Shown: positions 26,050-35,393, numbered from the stretch's first letter. The stretch: 64,000 bases of DNA from JAOABC01 sp041287495 (GCA_041287495.1 JBEULE010000040.1:186001-250000), one strand, 5' to 3'. Program-made: numbers and translations. Notes: a model not told the origin generated them from the letters alone.

Positions 26050-27430
26050 AGGTTATATACTTTTTGTTGATGATGAAGAGGATATTTTGGCAACTTTCAG
26101 GGAGATATTTGAGGATGAAGGTTATAAGGTAGATTTAGAGTCTAATCCATTGAATGCTTTAGAAAAAATCAAAAAAAACGATTATGATTTGGTTATATCA
26201 GATTTAAAGATGCCTTCCCTTACCGGAGATAATCTCTTAAAAGAGGTAAGAAAATTTAATACAGCTACTCAGTTTATACTGCTTACAGCTTATGGAACAA
26301 TAGAAAATGCCGTTGAATGTATGAAGTACGGAGCCTATGACTATCTTTTAAAACCTTTGGATTTCAGTGATGAAAAGGTTTGGAATGTAATTGATACTGC
26401 AATAAAAAAAGCTAAAGATTTAAAAAGTAGAGAGTTCTACAGAGCTTTTATTACAAATTCATCAGGTAGTGATACAAAGATTGTTTATAAAAGTTCAATA
26501 ATGGAAGAGGTTTTAGATTACTGTAGGAAGATATCTCCATTTGATTTTACCGTATTAATATACGGAGAGAGTGGAGTTGGTAAAGAGCTTATAGCAAGAT
26601 ATATACATGATATAAGTCCTAGGAAAGATAAGATTTTTTTACCCATAAACTGTGCTACAATTCAGAAGGATATAATGGAAGCTGAATTTTTCGGATCCAA
26701 GAAAGGAGTATATACAGGTGCTGATACAGATAGACCAGGTATAATTGAGCAGGCAGATGGCGGAACCCTTTTTTTAGACGAGATATCTGAGTTACCATTG
26801 GAACTTCAAGCTAAATTTCTAAGATTTTTACAAGAGAAGGAAGTCAGAAGATTAGGAGATGTATCTTCAAAGAAAGTAGATGTTAGAGTGATATGTGCTA
26901 CAAATAAAGATTTAAAATCTCTTGTGAAAGAAGGTAAATTTAGGGAAGATTTATACTTTAGGTTGGAAGGTATAAAAATATATATCCCTCCTTTAAGGGA
27001 GAGAATAGAAGATATTCCGGTATTGGCTTATAAATTTTTAGATGAGTTTAACAGACGATATAAGACAGATATAGAAGGTATATCTGTAGAGGCATTACAG
27101 AAATTCATTAGCTATAAATGGGAAGGAAATGTTAGACAACTTCAGAATGTAATAAATGAAGCTTGTGTAAAGGCAATGATAAAAGATAATTTTATTGAAC
27201 TTAAACATCTTCCTTCTTACATTACCGGAGATAAAAACGAAGAGATATTTGACTATAATCTTGCTAAAAAGAAGAATGATGAAGAATTTACAAAAAGATA
27301 CCTAACAACACTTTTAAGTATAACAAAAGGTAATATATCTCAAGCTGCTAAACTTGCAAATATAGAGAGACAGTCTTTGCAAAAGATACTAAAAAAATAT
27401 GGAATTGCTGCATCAGAATTTAAAGATTAA
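26027..27430 (+). CDS. NtrC-family response regulator with altered GAFTGA loop
   Basis: A 467-aa regulator: receiver domain (phospho-acceptor D59, K109), AAA+ domain with Walker A GESGVGKE (180-187) and Walker B GGTLFLDEI, and a C-terminal Fis-type helix-turn-helix (NISQAAKLANIERQSLQKIL). The loop that contacts sigma-54 reads GVYTGA (227-232) instead of GAFTGA. F-to-Y at the third position occurs in active members; A-to-V is less usual. I saw no -24/-12 sigma-54 promoter (TGGCAC-N5-TTGC) in the window gaps, so the targets lie elsewhere. The stop codon lies in a TTAA shared with dcd. Confidence 0.93.
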   Translation: MRMEMENKGYILFVDDEEDILATFREIFEDEGYKVDLESNPLNALEKIKKNDYDLVISDLKMPSLTGDNLLKEVRKFNTATQFILLTAYGTIENAVECMKYGAYDYLLKPLDFSDEKVWNVIDTAIKKAKDLKSREFYRAFITNSSGSDTKIVYKSSIMEEVLDYCRKISPFDFTVLIYGESGVGKELIARYIHDISPRKDKIFLPINCATIQKDIMEAEFFGSKKGVYTGADTDRPGIIEQADGGTLFLDEISELPLELQAKFLRFLQEKEVRRLGDVSSKKVDVRVICATNKDLKSLVKEGKFREDLYFRLEGIKIYIPPLRERIEDIPVLAYKFLDEFNRRYKTDIEGISVEALQKFISYKWEGNVRQLQNVINEACVKAMIKDNFIELKHLPSYITGDKNEEIFDYNLAKKKNDEEFTKRYLTTLLSITKGNISQAAKLANIERQSLQKILKKYGIAASEFKD

Positions 27431-27969
27431 TCCTTGTCCATAAAGATTTTGGAAGCTGTTGTTCCTTTCTGTCCTTGATATTTTCCCCTGTATGGTTTTT
27501 CTGAAGGTTCTTCCATCTTTGCAAATACAAGTTGACATATCCTCATCCCTGGGTATATTTTTATAGGTATAGAGTTTGCATTGTAAAACTCTAATGTTAT
27601 ATTACCTTCAAATCCAGCATCTACCCATCCAGCATTCTCTATAAATAATCCCAATCTTCCCAAAGAGGATCTACCTTCTACAAAAGCGGTTATAAAGTCT
27701 GGTAATTTGATATACTCTATTGTTGTGGCTAAGACAAACTGTTTAGGTTTAATTATAAATCCTTCTTCTGTGGCTTCTTCTCTTATTAATCTACTACTGA
27801 AATACGGATCTTTAACATCTAAAATATCAATATCTTCAGGATATACTAAAAAATCATAACCAAGTCTCAAGTCAACAGAGGATGGTTGTATCTGAAATTC
27901 ATCTAATGGATTTATCTCTATAACCTTATCTTTAAGGTATTTTTTGATTGTCTTGTCATTTAAAATCAT
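27427..27969 (-). CDS. dcd: dCTP deaminase
   Basis: Deaminates dCTP to dUTP for dTTP synthesis. The 180-aa protein has the conserved GRSSLGRLGLF, the catalytic segment NAGWVDAGFEGNITLE and the C-terminal KYQGQKGTTAS lid. Whether it is mono- or bifunctional (with dUTPase) is not decided. The ATG has no SD; a TATAAT on this strand ends eight bases before it, which suggests a leaderless message. It converges on the regulator gene and shares the TTAA stop tetramer with it. Confidence 0.93.
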   Translation of the reverse strand: MILNDKTIKKYLKDKVIEINPLDEFQIQPSSVDLRLGYDFLVYPEDIDILDVKDPYFSSRLIREEATEEGFIIKPKQFVLATTIEYIKLPDFITAFVEGRSSLGRLGLFIENAGWVDAGFEGNITLEFYNANSIPIKIYPGMRICQLVFAKMEEPSEKPYRGKYQGQKGTTASKIFMDKD

Positions 27970-27977
27970 AGTAATAT

Positions 27978-27983
27978 ATTATA
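27978..27983 (-). promoter_or_regulatory. -10 element of dcd, probable leaderless start
   Basis: On the minus strand the consensus TATAAT is followed by ATATTACT and then the dcd ATG. This 8-nt spacing puts the transcript start at or just before the start codon. No convincing -35 box is found 16-18 bp upstream. Confidence 0.45.
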
Positions 27984-28012
27984 CACAATTAATTTTAAAG
28001 AGGTGACTTTAA

Positions 28013-28540
28013 TTGATAATCTTTCTCAATCTTAAAGAAGAGCTAAAAAGGGATCTTTTCAAAGAGCTTTACTTTGAAATTCCCCTTAAAAATCTTGACC
28101 TTCCGGAGAATTATATATTTTCTGATGAAGAAAAAATTCCCGTTCATATTAATCTTTTAAAGGATAAAGATGGATACATAATAACAATATCCGTAGATAC
28201 TTCTATAAAGATGTGTTGTGATAGATGTTTAATAGAGTTTCCTCAGAAGTTTGTATTTTCAGAAAGTGTACTTTTTACTAAAAAAATGCCAAAACATTCT
28301 GAGCTTTCTGAAGAGGAACTCTTTACAGAGTATCTTGAAGATGAGGAAAAGTTTAATCTTAATGAGTTTGTAAGAGAAGAGATATTAGTAAATACTCCTA
28401 TGAAAGTTTTATGTAAAGAAGATTGTAAAGGTTTATGTCCTTTCTGTGGTATCGATAAAAATATAGAAAGTTGTGATTGTGAGAAAAAGTATCTTAGAGA
28501 AACATCTCCATTCTCAAAACTCCAAAAATTACTTAAGTAA
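28013..28540 (+). CDS. yceD: YceD/DUF177 family protein
   Basis: A 175-aa protein of the YceD (DUF177) family, linked to 23S rRNA accumulation and nearly always encoded before rpmF, as here. Paired cysteines occur in CCDRCLIEF and in CKEDCKGLCPFCG, the typical C-terminal metal-binding signature. The TTG start lies nine bases after GAGGTG. Its last codons form a 12-bp palindrome (28529-28540) that includes the stop. Confidence 0.88.
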   Translation: MIIFLNLKEELKRDLFKELYFEIPLKNLDLPENYIFSDEEKIPVHINLLKDKDGYIITISVDTSIKMCCDRCLIEFPQKFVFSESVLFTKKMPKHSELSEEELFTEYLEDEEKFNLNEFVREEILVNTPMKVLCKEDCKGLCPFCGIDKNIESCDCEKKYLRETSPFSKLQKLLK

Positions 28541-28545
28541 ATTTC

Positions 28546-28554
28546 TGATATAAT
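28546..28554 (+). promoter_or_regulatory. Extended -10 promoter for rpmF-plsX-fabH
   Basis: TGATATAAT (28546-28554) is a perfect TGnTATAAT in the 47-nt gap between yceD and rpmF. It would let ribosomal protein and lipid genes be expressed apart from yceD. Confidence 0.5.
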
Positions 28555-28587
28555 ATATACTTTGATTTTTAAAAAGGAGGTATATTT

Positions 28588-28770
28588 ATGGCTGTACCAA
28601 AGAGGAAAAAATCTAAAGCTAAAACTGCAATGAGAAGGGCTCAGTGGTTAAGAAAAGTTAGCATGGTTGGACTCTCTCTATGTCCAGAATGTAATCAGCC
28701 AAAAGCTCCTCATAGAGTTTGCCCACACTGTGGATATTACAAAAATAAAGAGGTTGTTGAGGTTATATAG
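28588..28770 (+). CDS. rpmF: 50S ribosomal protein L32
   Basis: A 60-aa ribosomal protein with the standard basic N-terminus (MAVPKRKKSKAKTAMRRAQW) and a C4 zinc ribbon (CPEC and CPHC). The SD AAAAAGGAGG is strong. The TAG stop overlaps the GTG start of plsX by one base, coupling ribosome and phospholipid synthesis as in many bacteria. Confidence 0.97.
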   Translation: MAVPKRKKSKAKTAMRRAQWLRKVSMVGLSLCPECNQPKAPHRVCPHCGYYKNKEVVEVI

Positions 28771-29828
28771 TGTATATAGCCCTTGATGGAATGGGAGGGG
28801 ATTACGCCCCTCTATGTAATATTAAAGGTGCAATAGAATTTGCATCTGAAACAAAAATAGGTGTCTATCTTGTAGGTAATAAAGAAATTCTATTACAGGA
28901 GTTAAAAAAACACAATCTTGATATAAAAAATCTTCCTATAGAGATAGTGGATGCTCCGGAAACTATCCAGATGCATGAGTCTCCTTCTGTTGCATTAAGA
29001 AAGAAAAAAAATTCATCTATGCATATTGCAGGAAGACTTGTTAGGGAAGGAAAGGCTCAAGCTTTTGTTTCTGCTGGAAATACCGGAGCTGCTATGAGTA
29101 TAGGTAAATTTGTCATAGGTGCTGCAGAAGGGATAGAGAGACCTGGTATAGCAGTTGCATTTCCTAATAAAAAGGGAACGAAAACCGTTTTGATAGATGT
29201 AGGAGCAAATGTAGACAGTAGACCAAGACATCTTCTATATTTTGCTGTTATGGGACACACATATGTAAAGGAGATATTGAAAACATCTGATAATCCAAAA
29301 ATAGGTATTTTGAGTATAGGTGAAGAAGAAGGTAAAGGTAATGAACTTGTGAAAGATACTTATCCTTTACTTAAAATGACTAAACTTAACTTTATAGGTA
29401 ATGCCGAAGGTAGAGATATTTTTACCGGAGATTTTGATGTTATTGTTTGTGATGGCTTTGTTGGTAATGTTGTTTTAAAAACTGCCGAAAGTCTTGGAAT
29501 GATAGTCCTTGAGATGATAAAAGAAGAGGTAAATAAAAGTTTAATCTCAAAGATAGGTGCTGCTTTAATGATTCCAGCTTTAAGAAGATTTAAAAAGAAG
29601 GCAGATTTTACTGAATACGGGGGAGCACCTTTACTGGGAACAAAAGGAACTTGTATCATAACCCATGGAAGAGCCGATGAAAGAGCCATAAAAAATGCTT
29701 TAAAATTTGCCTCAGAGTTTGTTAATCACGATTTTAATAAAAAACTTCTTGAAAATATAAATAACCTTATTCCTTCAGAGCTTTTAAAATCAAGAGAAGA
29801 GGAATTTTCTGGGGTTTTTAATGGGTAG
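28770..29828 (+). CDS. plsX: Phosphate acyltransferase
   Basis: PlsX makes acyl-phosphate from acyl-ACP for PlsY in phospholipid synthesis. The 352-aa protein starts MYIALDGMGGDYAP, and shows VSAGNTGAAMS and DGFVGNVVLKTAE, all signature segments. The start is GTG. It overlaps fabH by 8 nt and follows rpmF with a one-base overlap. Confidence 0.96.
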   Translation: MYIALDGMGGDYAPLCNIKGAIEFASETKIGVYLVGNKEILLQELKKHNLDIKNLPIEIVDAPETIQMHESPSVALRKKKNSSMHIAGRLVREGKAQAFVSAGNTGAAMSIGKFVIGAAEGIERPGIAVAFPNKKGTKTVLIDVGANVDSRPRHLLYFAVMGHTYVKEILKTSDNPKIGILSIGEEEGKGNELVKDTYPLLKMTKLNFIGNAEGRDIFTGDFDVIVCDGFVGNVVLKTAESLGMIVLEMIKEEVNKSLISKIGAALMIPALRRFKKKADFTEYGGAPLLGTKGTCIITHGRADERAIKNALKFASEFVNHDFNKKLLENINNLIPSELLKSREEEFSGVFNG

Positions 29829-30753
29829 TAAGATAATAGGTATGGGGATGTATGTTCCTCCCCGTGTTGTAACAAATTTTCACCTTGAAAAGATATTTGA
29901 AACATCCGATGAGTGGATAACTACAAGAACAGGTATAAAAGAAAGAAGAATAGCAGATGAATGGATAAAAGCAAGTGATCTTGCTTATGAAGCATCAAAA
30001 ATAGCAATACAGAACGCTGGTATCTCTGAAAAGGAGATAGAGCTGGTTTTAGTCGCAACTTCTACACCAGATAATATATTTCCATCAACAGCTTGCATAT
30101 TGGCTGATAAGTTAGGATTAAAACATCCTATGGCTTTTGACTTTTCTGCAGCATGTAGTGGGTTTATTTATGGACTTACAATTGCAGATAGTTTTATAAA
30201 GAGTGGTAAAGCTAAAAATATACTTCTTGTTGGAACAGAAGTGTTTTCTAAACTTATAGATTGGTCAGATAGAACAACTGCTGTTTTATTTGGGGATGGT
30301 GCTGGAGCTGTTGTCCTATCTTCATCTGAAGATGATTCTGATATATTAAGTACAGTGATGAAATCTGATGGTTCATATGGAAATCTCTTACACTGTCAAG
30401 TGGGAGAAAAGTTAAAGATGCATGGAAGAGAAACGTTTAAACAGGCAGTTAAATCTATGGAGTCAACCTCTTTGAAAGCCATCCAAAAAGCCGGTATAAG
30501 TAAAGATGATATAAAACTTGTTATACCTCATCAAGCTAATATAAGAATTATAGAAGCTTTAGCTGAAAAATTGGAATTACCTTTAGAGAAAGTCTACTCT
30601 AATATTCAAAAGTATGGAAATACAAGTGCAGCTTCTATACCTATTGCTATGTATGAGGCTTACAATGAAGGTAAATTTAAAAGAGGAGACTATCTCCTCC
30701 TTACTGCCTTTGGTGGTGGTCTAACTTGGGGTTCAGTAGTTTTAAAATTTTAA
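29821..30753 (+). CDS. fabH: 3-oxoacyl-ACP synthase III
   Basis: Starts fatty acid synthesis by condensing an acyl-CoA with malonyl-ACP. The Cys-His-Asn triad is visible in DFSAACSGFIYG, PHQANIRIIE and YGNTSAASIPIA. The 310-aa length is normal. It is the last gene of yceD-rpmF-plsX-fabH. The TAA lies in a TTAA tetramer that also contains the stop of the convergent BFN-domain gene. Confidence 0.96.
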   Translation: MGSKIIGMGMYVPPRVVTNFHLEKIFETSDEWITTRTGIKERRIADEWIKASDLAYEASKIAIQNAGISEKEIELVLVATSTPDNIFPSTACILADKLGLKHPMAFDFSAACSGFIYGLTIADSFIKSGKAKNILLVGTEVFSKLIDWSDRTTAVLFGDGAGAVVLSSSEDDSDILSTVMKSDGSYGNLLHCQVGEKLKMHGRETFKQAVKSMESTSLKAIQKAGISKDDIKLVIPHQANIRIIEALAEKLELPLEKVYSNIQKYGNTSAASIPIAMYEAYNEGKFKRGDYLLLTAFGGGLTWGSVVLKF

Positions 30754-31229
30754 AACTCTATATTTCTTTCAAAATCTTCTGGTTTTAGAGACTCTATCCA
30801 CTCTTTTAGGTCCTCTAATTCATCTTCTGTTTTATCTTCTCTTGTTTTATTTAAAACTTCTTCAGATACAAATATCGGAGAGTTTGTCCTTAATGCTATA
30901 TTGATAGCATCACTTGGACGTGCATCTACTTCTATAGATTTTCCATCTGGAAGTCTTAAAGATATTGAGGCATAGTAAGTATTATCTATCAGAGAATGGA
31001 TTTTAACATTTTCTACATACGAAGATAGACTTTCAATAATGTTTACCATAAGTTCATAGGTTAATGGTCTTGGATAACTTATACATTCTAATTTTATAGC
31101 TATCGAGTTTGCTTCAAACACACCTATCCAGATTGTAAGAACATCGTCAGTCTCTTTTCCTTTTAATACTACTATTGGAACATTGGAAATAGGATCAAGT
31201 GTTAGTCCTTGAACTTCCATCTCGACCAT
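30750..31229 (-). CDS. Bifunctional nuclease-family (BFN, DUF151) protein
   Basis: A 159-aa BFN-domain protein. The first 130 residues match the family: VPIVVLKGKETDDVLTIWIG, AIKLE, RPLTYELM and the strongly conserved VDARPSDAINIALRTNSPIF. Plant members have both RNase and DNase activity; bacterial roles are unclear. The acidic C-terminal extension (TEDELEDLKEWIESL) is common in bacterial members. The SD GGAGG overlaps the miaB stop, so the two are coupled. Confidence 0.88.
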   Translation of the reverse strand: MVEMEVQGLTLDPISNVPIVVLKGKETDDVLTIWIGVFEANSIAIKLECISYPRPLTYELMVNIIESLSSYVENVKIHSLIDNTYYASISLRLPDGKSIEVDARPSDAINIALRTNSPIFVSEEVLNKTREDKTEDELEDLKEWIESLKPEDFERNIEF

Positions 31230-31232
31230 CTT

Positions 31233-32543
31233 TTATTCCTCCTTAATTATTCCTTCTAAGGAAAATCTATTAACTGTATTTACTTTGACATTAACAATTT
31301 CACCTAATAAATTATCCCTTCCTTCAAAATATACAAGCTTATTTGTTCTAGTTCTTCCTACAAACTTTCCATCTTCTCTTTGTTCTTCAACTAAAACTTC
31401 AACTACTTTATCCTGGTACTTTAAATTGTTTTCAAAAGTTATCTCTTTTTGCATGTTAATAAGGTCAGAGAGCCATTTTGAATATTCTTCTTCATTGGTA
31501 TCAGACACCATTAGTGCTGCAGGAGTTCCTGGTCTTGGAGAGTATTTAAATGCAAAGACTTGGTCGTATCTAACCTCTTTTAAAACTTTTATAGTTTCAA
31601 GATAATCTTGATAAGTTTCTCCAGGAAATCCAACTATTATATCCGTAGATAAAGCTATATCTGGAATATACTTTTTTAGAAGTTCAATCTTCTGTAAGTA
31701 CTCTTTTTGGGTATAACCTCTATCCATTGCCTGAAGGATTTTATCTGAACCAGCTTGAATAGGAAGATGTAAAGCTTCACACACCTGTGGTATATCTGCC
31801 ATTGCTTTTATTGTGTCCTCATCTAAATCTTTCGGATGTCCGGTGGTAAATCTTATCCTCTCAACTCCTTTAACTTCTGCAACTGCATAGAGAAGCTCCC
31901 AAAACTTTACATCTCCTAAATCTTTTCCATATGCAGTTACATTCTGTCCTATCAGATGTATCTCCTTAACTCCGTCTTCAACAAGATACTGGATTTCCCT
32001 AAGTATATCTCCTATCCTTCTACTTCTCTCTCTACCTCTTGTATAAGGCACAATACAGTAAGTACATTTTTTATCGCAACCTCTTATTACCGTTACGTAA
32101 GCTGTGTATTTATTTTCTCTTACAGTAGGATATTGGTCTAATAAGTTTTCGTTTTCATCTATATCTTCAAGTATCTCTATAGCTTTATTTCCGTGTTTTG
32201 CTTGTTCTAAAAGTTTTGGAAGGTTATGTATATTTGTAGTACCAAAAACCATATCTATAAATGGTGCTTTTTGGAGAAGCTCGTATCCGGCTCTCTGTGC
32301 AAGACAACCGCAAACTCCTATTACTGCCGAAGGGTTTTCTTTTTTTATTTTTTTAAACTCTCCCAGTACTGACAAAACTTTTTGATCAGGTTTTTCTCTT
32401 ACAGAACATGTGTTTACAAGGATAACATCTGCCTCTTCCCAACTTTTTGCTGGAGTGTATCCTAAGGATTTTAAAATACCTGCCATCTTTTCTGAATCAT
32501 TCACATTCATCTGACAACCAAAAGTCCGTATATAATACTTCAT
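31233..32543 (-). CDS. miaB: tRNA-2-methylthio-N6-isopentenyladenosine synthase
   Basis: A radical-SAM methylthiotransferase acting on A37 of tRNA. The N-terminal auxiliary cluster cysteines are in TFGCQMN, NTCSVR and GCLAQ, the radical-SAM cluster is CDKKCTYC, and a TRAM domain closes the protein. The frame extends 14 codons further upstream, but AAAGGAG six nt before the ATG at 32543 fixes the start (436 aa). No miaA is in view. It lies downstream of gatB-purB on the same strand with an 80-nt gap. Confidence 0.95.
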   Translation of the reverse strand: MKYYIRTFGCQMNVNDSEKMAGILKSLGYTPAKSWEEADVILVNTCSVREKPDQKVLSVLGEFKKIKKENPSAVIGVCGCLAQRAGYELLQKAPFIDMVFGTTNIHNLPKLLEQAKHGNKAIEILEDIDENENLLDQYPTVRENKYTAYVTVIRGCDKKCTYCIVPYTRGRERSRRIGDILREIQYLVEDGVKEIHLIGQNVTAYGKDLGDVKFWELLYAVAEVKGVERIRFTTGHPKDLDEDTIKAMADIPQVCEALHLPIQAGSDKILQAMDRGYTQKEYLQKIELLKKYIPDIALSTDIIVGFPGETYQDYLETIKVLKEVRYDQVFAFKYSPRPGTPAALMVSDTNEEEYSKWLSDLINMQKEITFENNLKYQDKVVEVLVEEQREDGKFVGRTRTNKLVYFEGRDNLLGEIVNVKVNTVNRFSLEGIIKEE

Positions 32544-32623
32544 TTTTACTCCTTTAGATTGTTTTGTTTTAAATAAATTAGTCAATTTTAAAAATATCTC
32601 TATATCTTCTTTAGAAAAATTTT

Positions 32624-33934
32624 TTAATATTTGCCAAATACCCTTTCGTATATGTAAGGAACATTTCTTAAAAATTCTTTTACATTAAATATCTTATCTA
32701 TATCTTCTTTTGAAAGTCTTGATGTAACTTCTTCATCAGATAAAAGAGCATCCTTAAACATTAATCCTTCTGTATCCCAAGCTTTCATTGCATTTCTCTG
32801 GACTATATCGTAAGCTTCATCTCTTGATAGACCTTTCTCTACAAGAGCTACTAAAACTTTTGATGAGAAGTAAAGTCCTTTAGATTTATCCATATTTTTC
32901 TTCATATTCTCAGGATAGACAACTAAATCTTTTAGGACTTTTTTTGTAAGTTCAAGTATATAATCTAATGCTATTGAGCTATCTGGAAGTATAACTCTCT
33001 CTACAGAAGAGTGTGATATATCTCTTTCATGCCAGAGGGCAATGTTTTCCATTGCAGGAATCACGTTTGACCTTACAAGCCTTGCAAGCCCGGTAATCCT
33101 TTCACAGGTTATAGGATTCTTCTTATGAGGCATTGCTGATGAACCTCTTTGACCTTTCTTAAATGGTTCCTGAGCTTCTAAAACTTCTGTTCTCTGTAGA
33201 TGTCTTATCTCAACTGCTATCTTTTCCAGAGAGGAAGCTATTAATCCTAATGTTACCATATAATGGGCATGTCTATCTCTCTGTATAACCTGATTTGATA
33301 CAGGCTCTGGTTTTAGTCCAAGTTCGGATAGTGTTAACTCTTCAAGCTGTGGTGGTATGTTAGAGTATGTGCCAACTGCTCCAGATATCGCTCCTACGGA
33401 TACAATCTCTTTTGTATGTTTTAATCTTTCTTTGTGTCTTTTAAACTCTTCATACCATAGGGCAAACTTTAAACCAAAAACCATCGGTTCTGCATGGACA
33501 CCATGGGTTCTTCCCATCATAACTGTGTCTTTGTATTTAAAAGCATTTTCTTTTAGTATCTCTAAAAGTTCATCAACATCTTTCTCCAGTAGTTCAACTG
33601 ATTCTCTTAAAATAAGTCCAAGGGCAGTGTCTATTACATCGGAGGAAGTTAATCCAAGGTGTATGTACCTTCCATTTTCACCTACCTGTTCTGCAATCGC
33701 CGTAACAAAAGCTAAAACATCGTGGTTGTATATTCTGTCAAGTTCGTTTATTCTCTCTATGGTTTTATCATCTATATATGTTTTTTCTATTATATCTCTA
33801 AGTGCATCATCAGGGATTTTTCCTAATTTATTCCATGCTTTACATACCGCTATTTCAACATCTAACCACTTTTGGAATTTATTTTTTTCACTCCATATGT
33901 TTCCCATTCTTTCAAGTGTATATCTCTTTATCAT
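32624..33934 (-). CDS. purB: Adenylosuccinate lyase
   Basis: Acts twice in purine synthesis, on SAICAR and on adenylosuccinate. The 436-aa protein has the fumarase/aspartase-fold signature GSSAMPHKKNP, the catalytic GRTHGVHAEP and TSSDVIDTA. It overlaps gatB by four bases. purC, another purine gene, is far away at 50.7 kb, so the pathway is dispersed. Confidence 0.97.
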   Translation of the reverse strand: MIKRYTLERMGNIWSEKNKFQKWLDVEIAVCKAWNKLGKIPDDALRDIIEKTYIDDKTIERINELDRIYNHDVLAFVTAIAEQVGENGRYIHLGLTSSDVIDTALGLILRESVELLEKDVDELLEILKENAFKYKDTVMMGRTHGVHAEPMVFGLKFALWYEEFKRHKERLKHTKEIVSVGAISGAVGTYSNIPPQLEELTLSELGLKPEPVSNQVIQRDRHAHYMVTLGLIASSLEKIAVEIRHLQRTEVLEAQEPFKKGQRGSSAMPHKKNPITCERITGLARLVRSNVIPAMENIALWHERDISHSSVERVILPDSSIALDYILELTKKVLKDLVVYPENMKKNMDKSKGLYFSSKVLVALVEKGLSRDEAYDIVQRNAMKAWDTEGLMFKDALLSDEEVTSRLSKEDIDKIFNVKEFLRNVPYIYERVFGKY

Positions 33935-35379
33935 CCAAGCTCCTCTTGAAGTATTTTATTTACTAATGCAGGATTTGCTTTTCCTTTTGTCTCTTTCATA
34001 ATCTGTCCTACAAAGAAACCGAGTAATTTTGTGTTTCCTTCTTTGTATTTCTGAACTTCATTTGGATGTTTTTCCAATACAGATTTTACTATCTGTCTAA
34101 TCTGTCCTTCATCTGAAATCTGCTTTAATCCTTTCTCTTCAACTATCTTAGCAGGGTCTTTTCCACTTTCAAATACCTCATCAAATATCTCTTTTCCAAT
34201 TTTTCCAGAAATTGTACCATCTTTTATAAGCTTAACAAGCTGTGCTATATGGGAAGGTTTTACAGGAGATTCTTTTATATCTATTCCTCTGTCATTTAAT
34301 TTTCCAAGTAGTTCATTTATAATCCAATTTGCTGTCTGTTTTGGATTTTCTGAGTAATCTCTTAAACTTTCTTCAAAGAATATTGCTAAATCTTTATCAG
34401 ATGCAAGAACTGTTGCATCATACTCGGTAAGTCCAAACTCTCTTATGTATCTCTCTACTTTTTGATCCGGAAGCTCTGGAAGAGATATTTTTATCTCTTC
34501 TATCTTTTCTTCCTTTACTACTATCGGTAGTAAATCCGGGTCTGGAAAGTATCTGTAATCGTGGGCTTCTTCTTTTGTCCTCATTGTGTAAGTTTTTCCG
34601 GAGCTGGGGTCAAACAGTCTTGTCTCTTGAACTATCTTTTCTCCTTTTTTCAGAAGTTTTGACTGTCTCTCTATCTCATACTCTATGGCTTTTACTATAA
34701 ATCTGAATGAGTTTATATTTTTAAGCTCTACCTTTGTTCCAAGTTTATCACTGCCCTTAGGTTTTAGGGAGATGTTAACATCACACCTTAACTGTCCTTT
34801 TTCCATATCTGCATCTGATACACCTATATATCTCATTATAAGTCTGAGTTTTTCAAGATACTGGCGGGCTTCTTCAGCTGAAGATATATCTGGTTCGGTA
34901 ACTATCTCCATAAGTGGTGTTCCAGCTCTGTTTAGGTCAATATAGGAAAAACTTCCTTCGTGTATTGTTTTTCCGGCATCTTCCTCTATATGAAGTCTGT
35001 GTATCCTTATTTTCTTATAACCATTCTCTGTTTTTATCTGTATCCAACCATCTGTTGCTAATGGTTTATCATACTGAGATATCTGATAACCTTTGGGAAG
35101 GTCAGGGTAAAAGTAATTTTTCCTTGCCATAATTGAAAGGTTATGAATCTTACAGTTTAAAGCAATAGCTGCCTTTACAGCATACTCAACAGCTTGTCTG
35201 TTTATAACAGGAAGAGTTCCAGGGTGTGCAAGACATACTGGACATACATTTGTGTTAGGAGGTGCTGCAAATTCAACTTTACATCCACAAAACATCTTTG
35301 TGTTTGTAGACATCTGAACATGGGTTTCTAAGCCTATAACAACATCAAACTCTTTCTCTAAACTTACTGCCGATTCCAT
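33931..35379 (-). CDS. gatB: Aspartyl/glutamyl-tRNA amidotransferase subunit B
   Basis: The kinase-like subunit of GatCAB that amidates Glu-tRNA(Gln) and Asp-tRNA(Asn). The 482-aa protein shows FDVVIGLETHVQ, the zinc-site CGCK and CPVC cysteines, and the C-terminal YqeY-like tail (QIMKETKGKANPALVNKIL). gatA and gatC are not in the window, consistent with scattered gat genes. The stop overlaps the purB start. Confidence 0.97.
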   Translation of the reverse strand: MESAVSLEKEFDVVIGLETHVQMSTNTKMFCGCKVEFAAPPNTNVCPVCLAHPGTLPVINRQAVEYAVKAAIALNCKIHNLSIMARKNYFYPDLPKGYQISQYDKPLATDGWIQIKTENGYKKIRIHRLHIEEDAGKTIHEGSFSYIDLNRAGTPLMEIVTEPDISSAEEARQYLEKLRLIMRYIGVSDADMEKGQLRCDVNISLKPKGSDKLGTKVELKNINSFRFIVKAIEYEIERQSKLLKKGEKIVQETRLFDPSSGKTYTMRTKEEAHDYRYFPDPDLLPIVVKEEKIEEIKISLPELPDQKVERYIREFGLTEYDATVLASDKDLAIFFEESLRDYSENPKQTANWIINELLGKLNDRGIDIKESPVKPSHIAQLVKLIKDGTISGKIGKEIFDEVFESGKDPAKIVEEKGLKQISDEGQIRQIVKSVLEKHPNEVQKYKEGNTKLLGFFVGQIMKETKGKANPALVNKILQEELG

Positions 35380-35393
35380 ATTTTTCCCTCTCT

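Noticed and set aside
28529..28540. 12-bp palindrome TTACTTAAGTAA at the end of yceD
   Set aside because: It codes for the last residues and stop of yceD and is too AT-rich and loop-less to argue for an operator.
29013..29689. Open frames antisense to plsX
   Set aside because: They overlap a conserved gene with full family motifs and show no recognisable protein pattern.
33357..34001. 214-aa open frame on the plus strand opposite purB
   Set aside because: It is Ser/Leu/Phe-rich, has no family pattern or SD, and lies wholly opposite well-supported purB and gatB.
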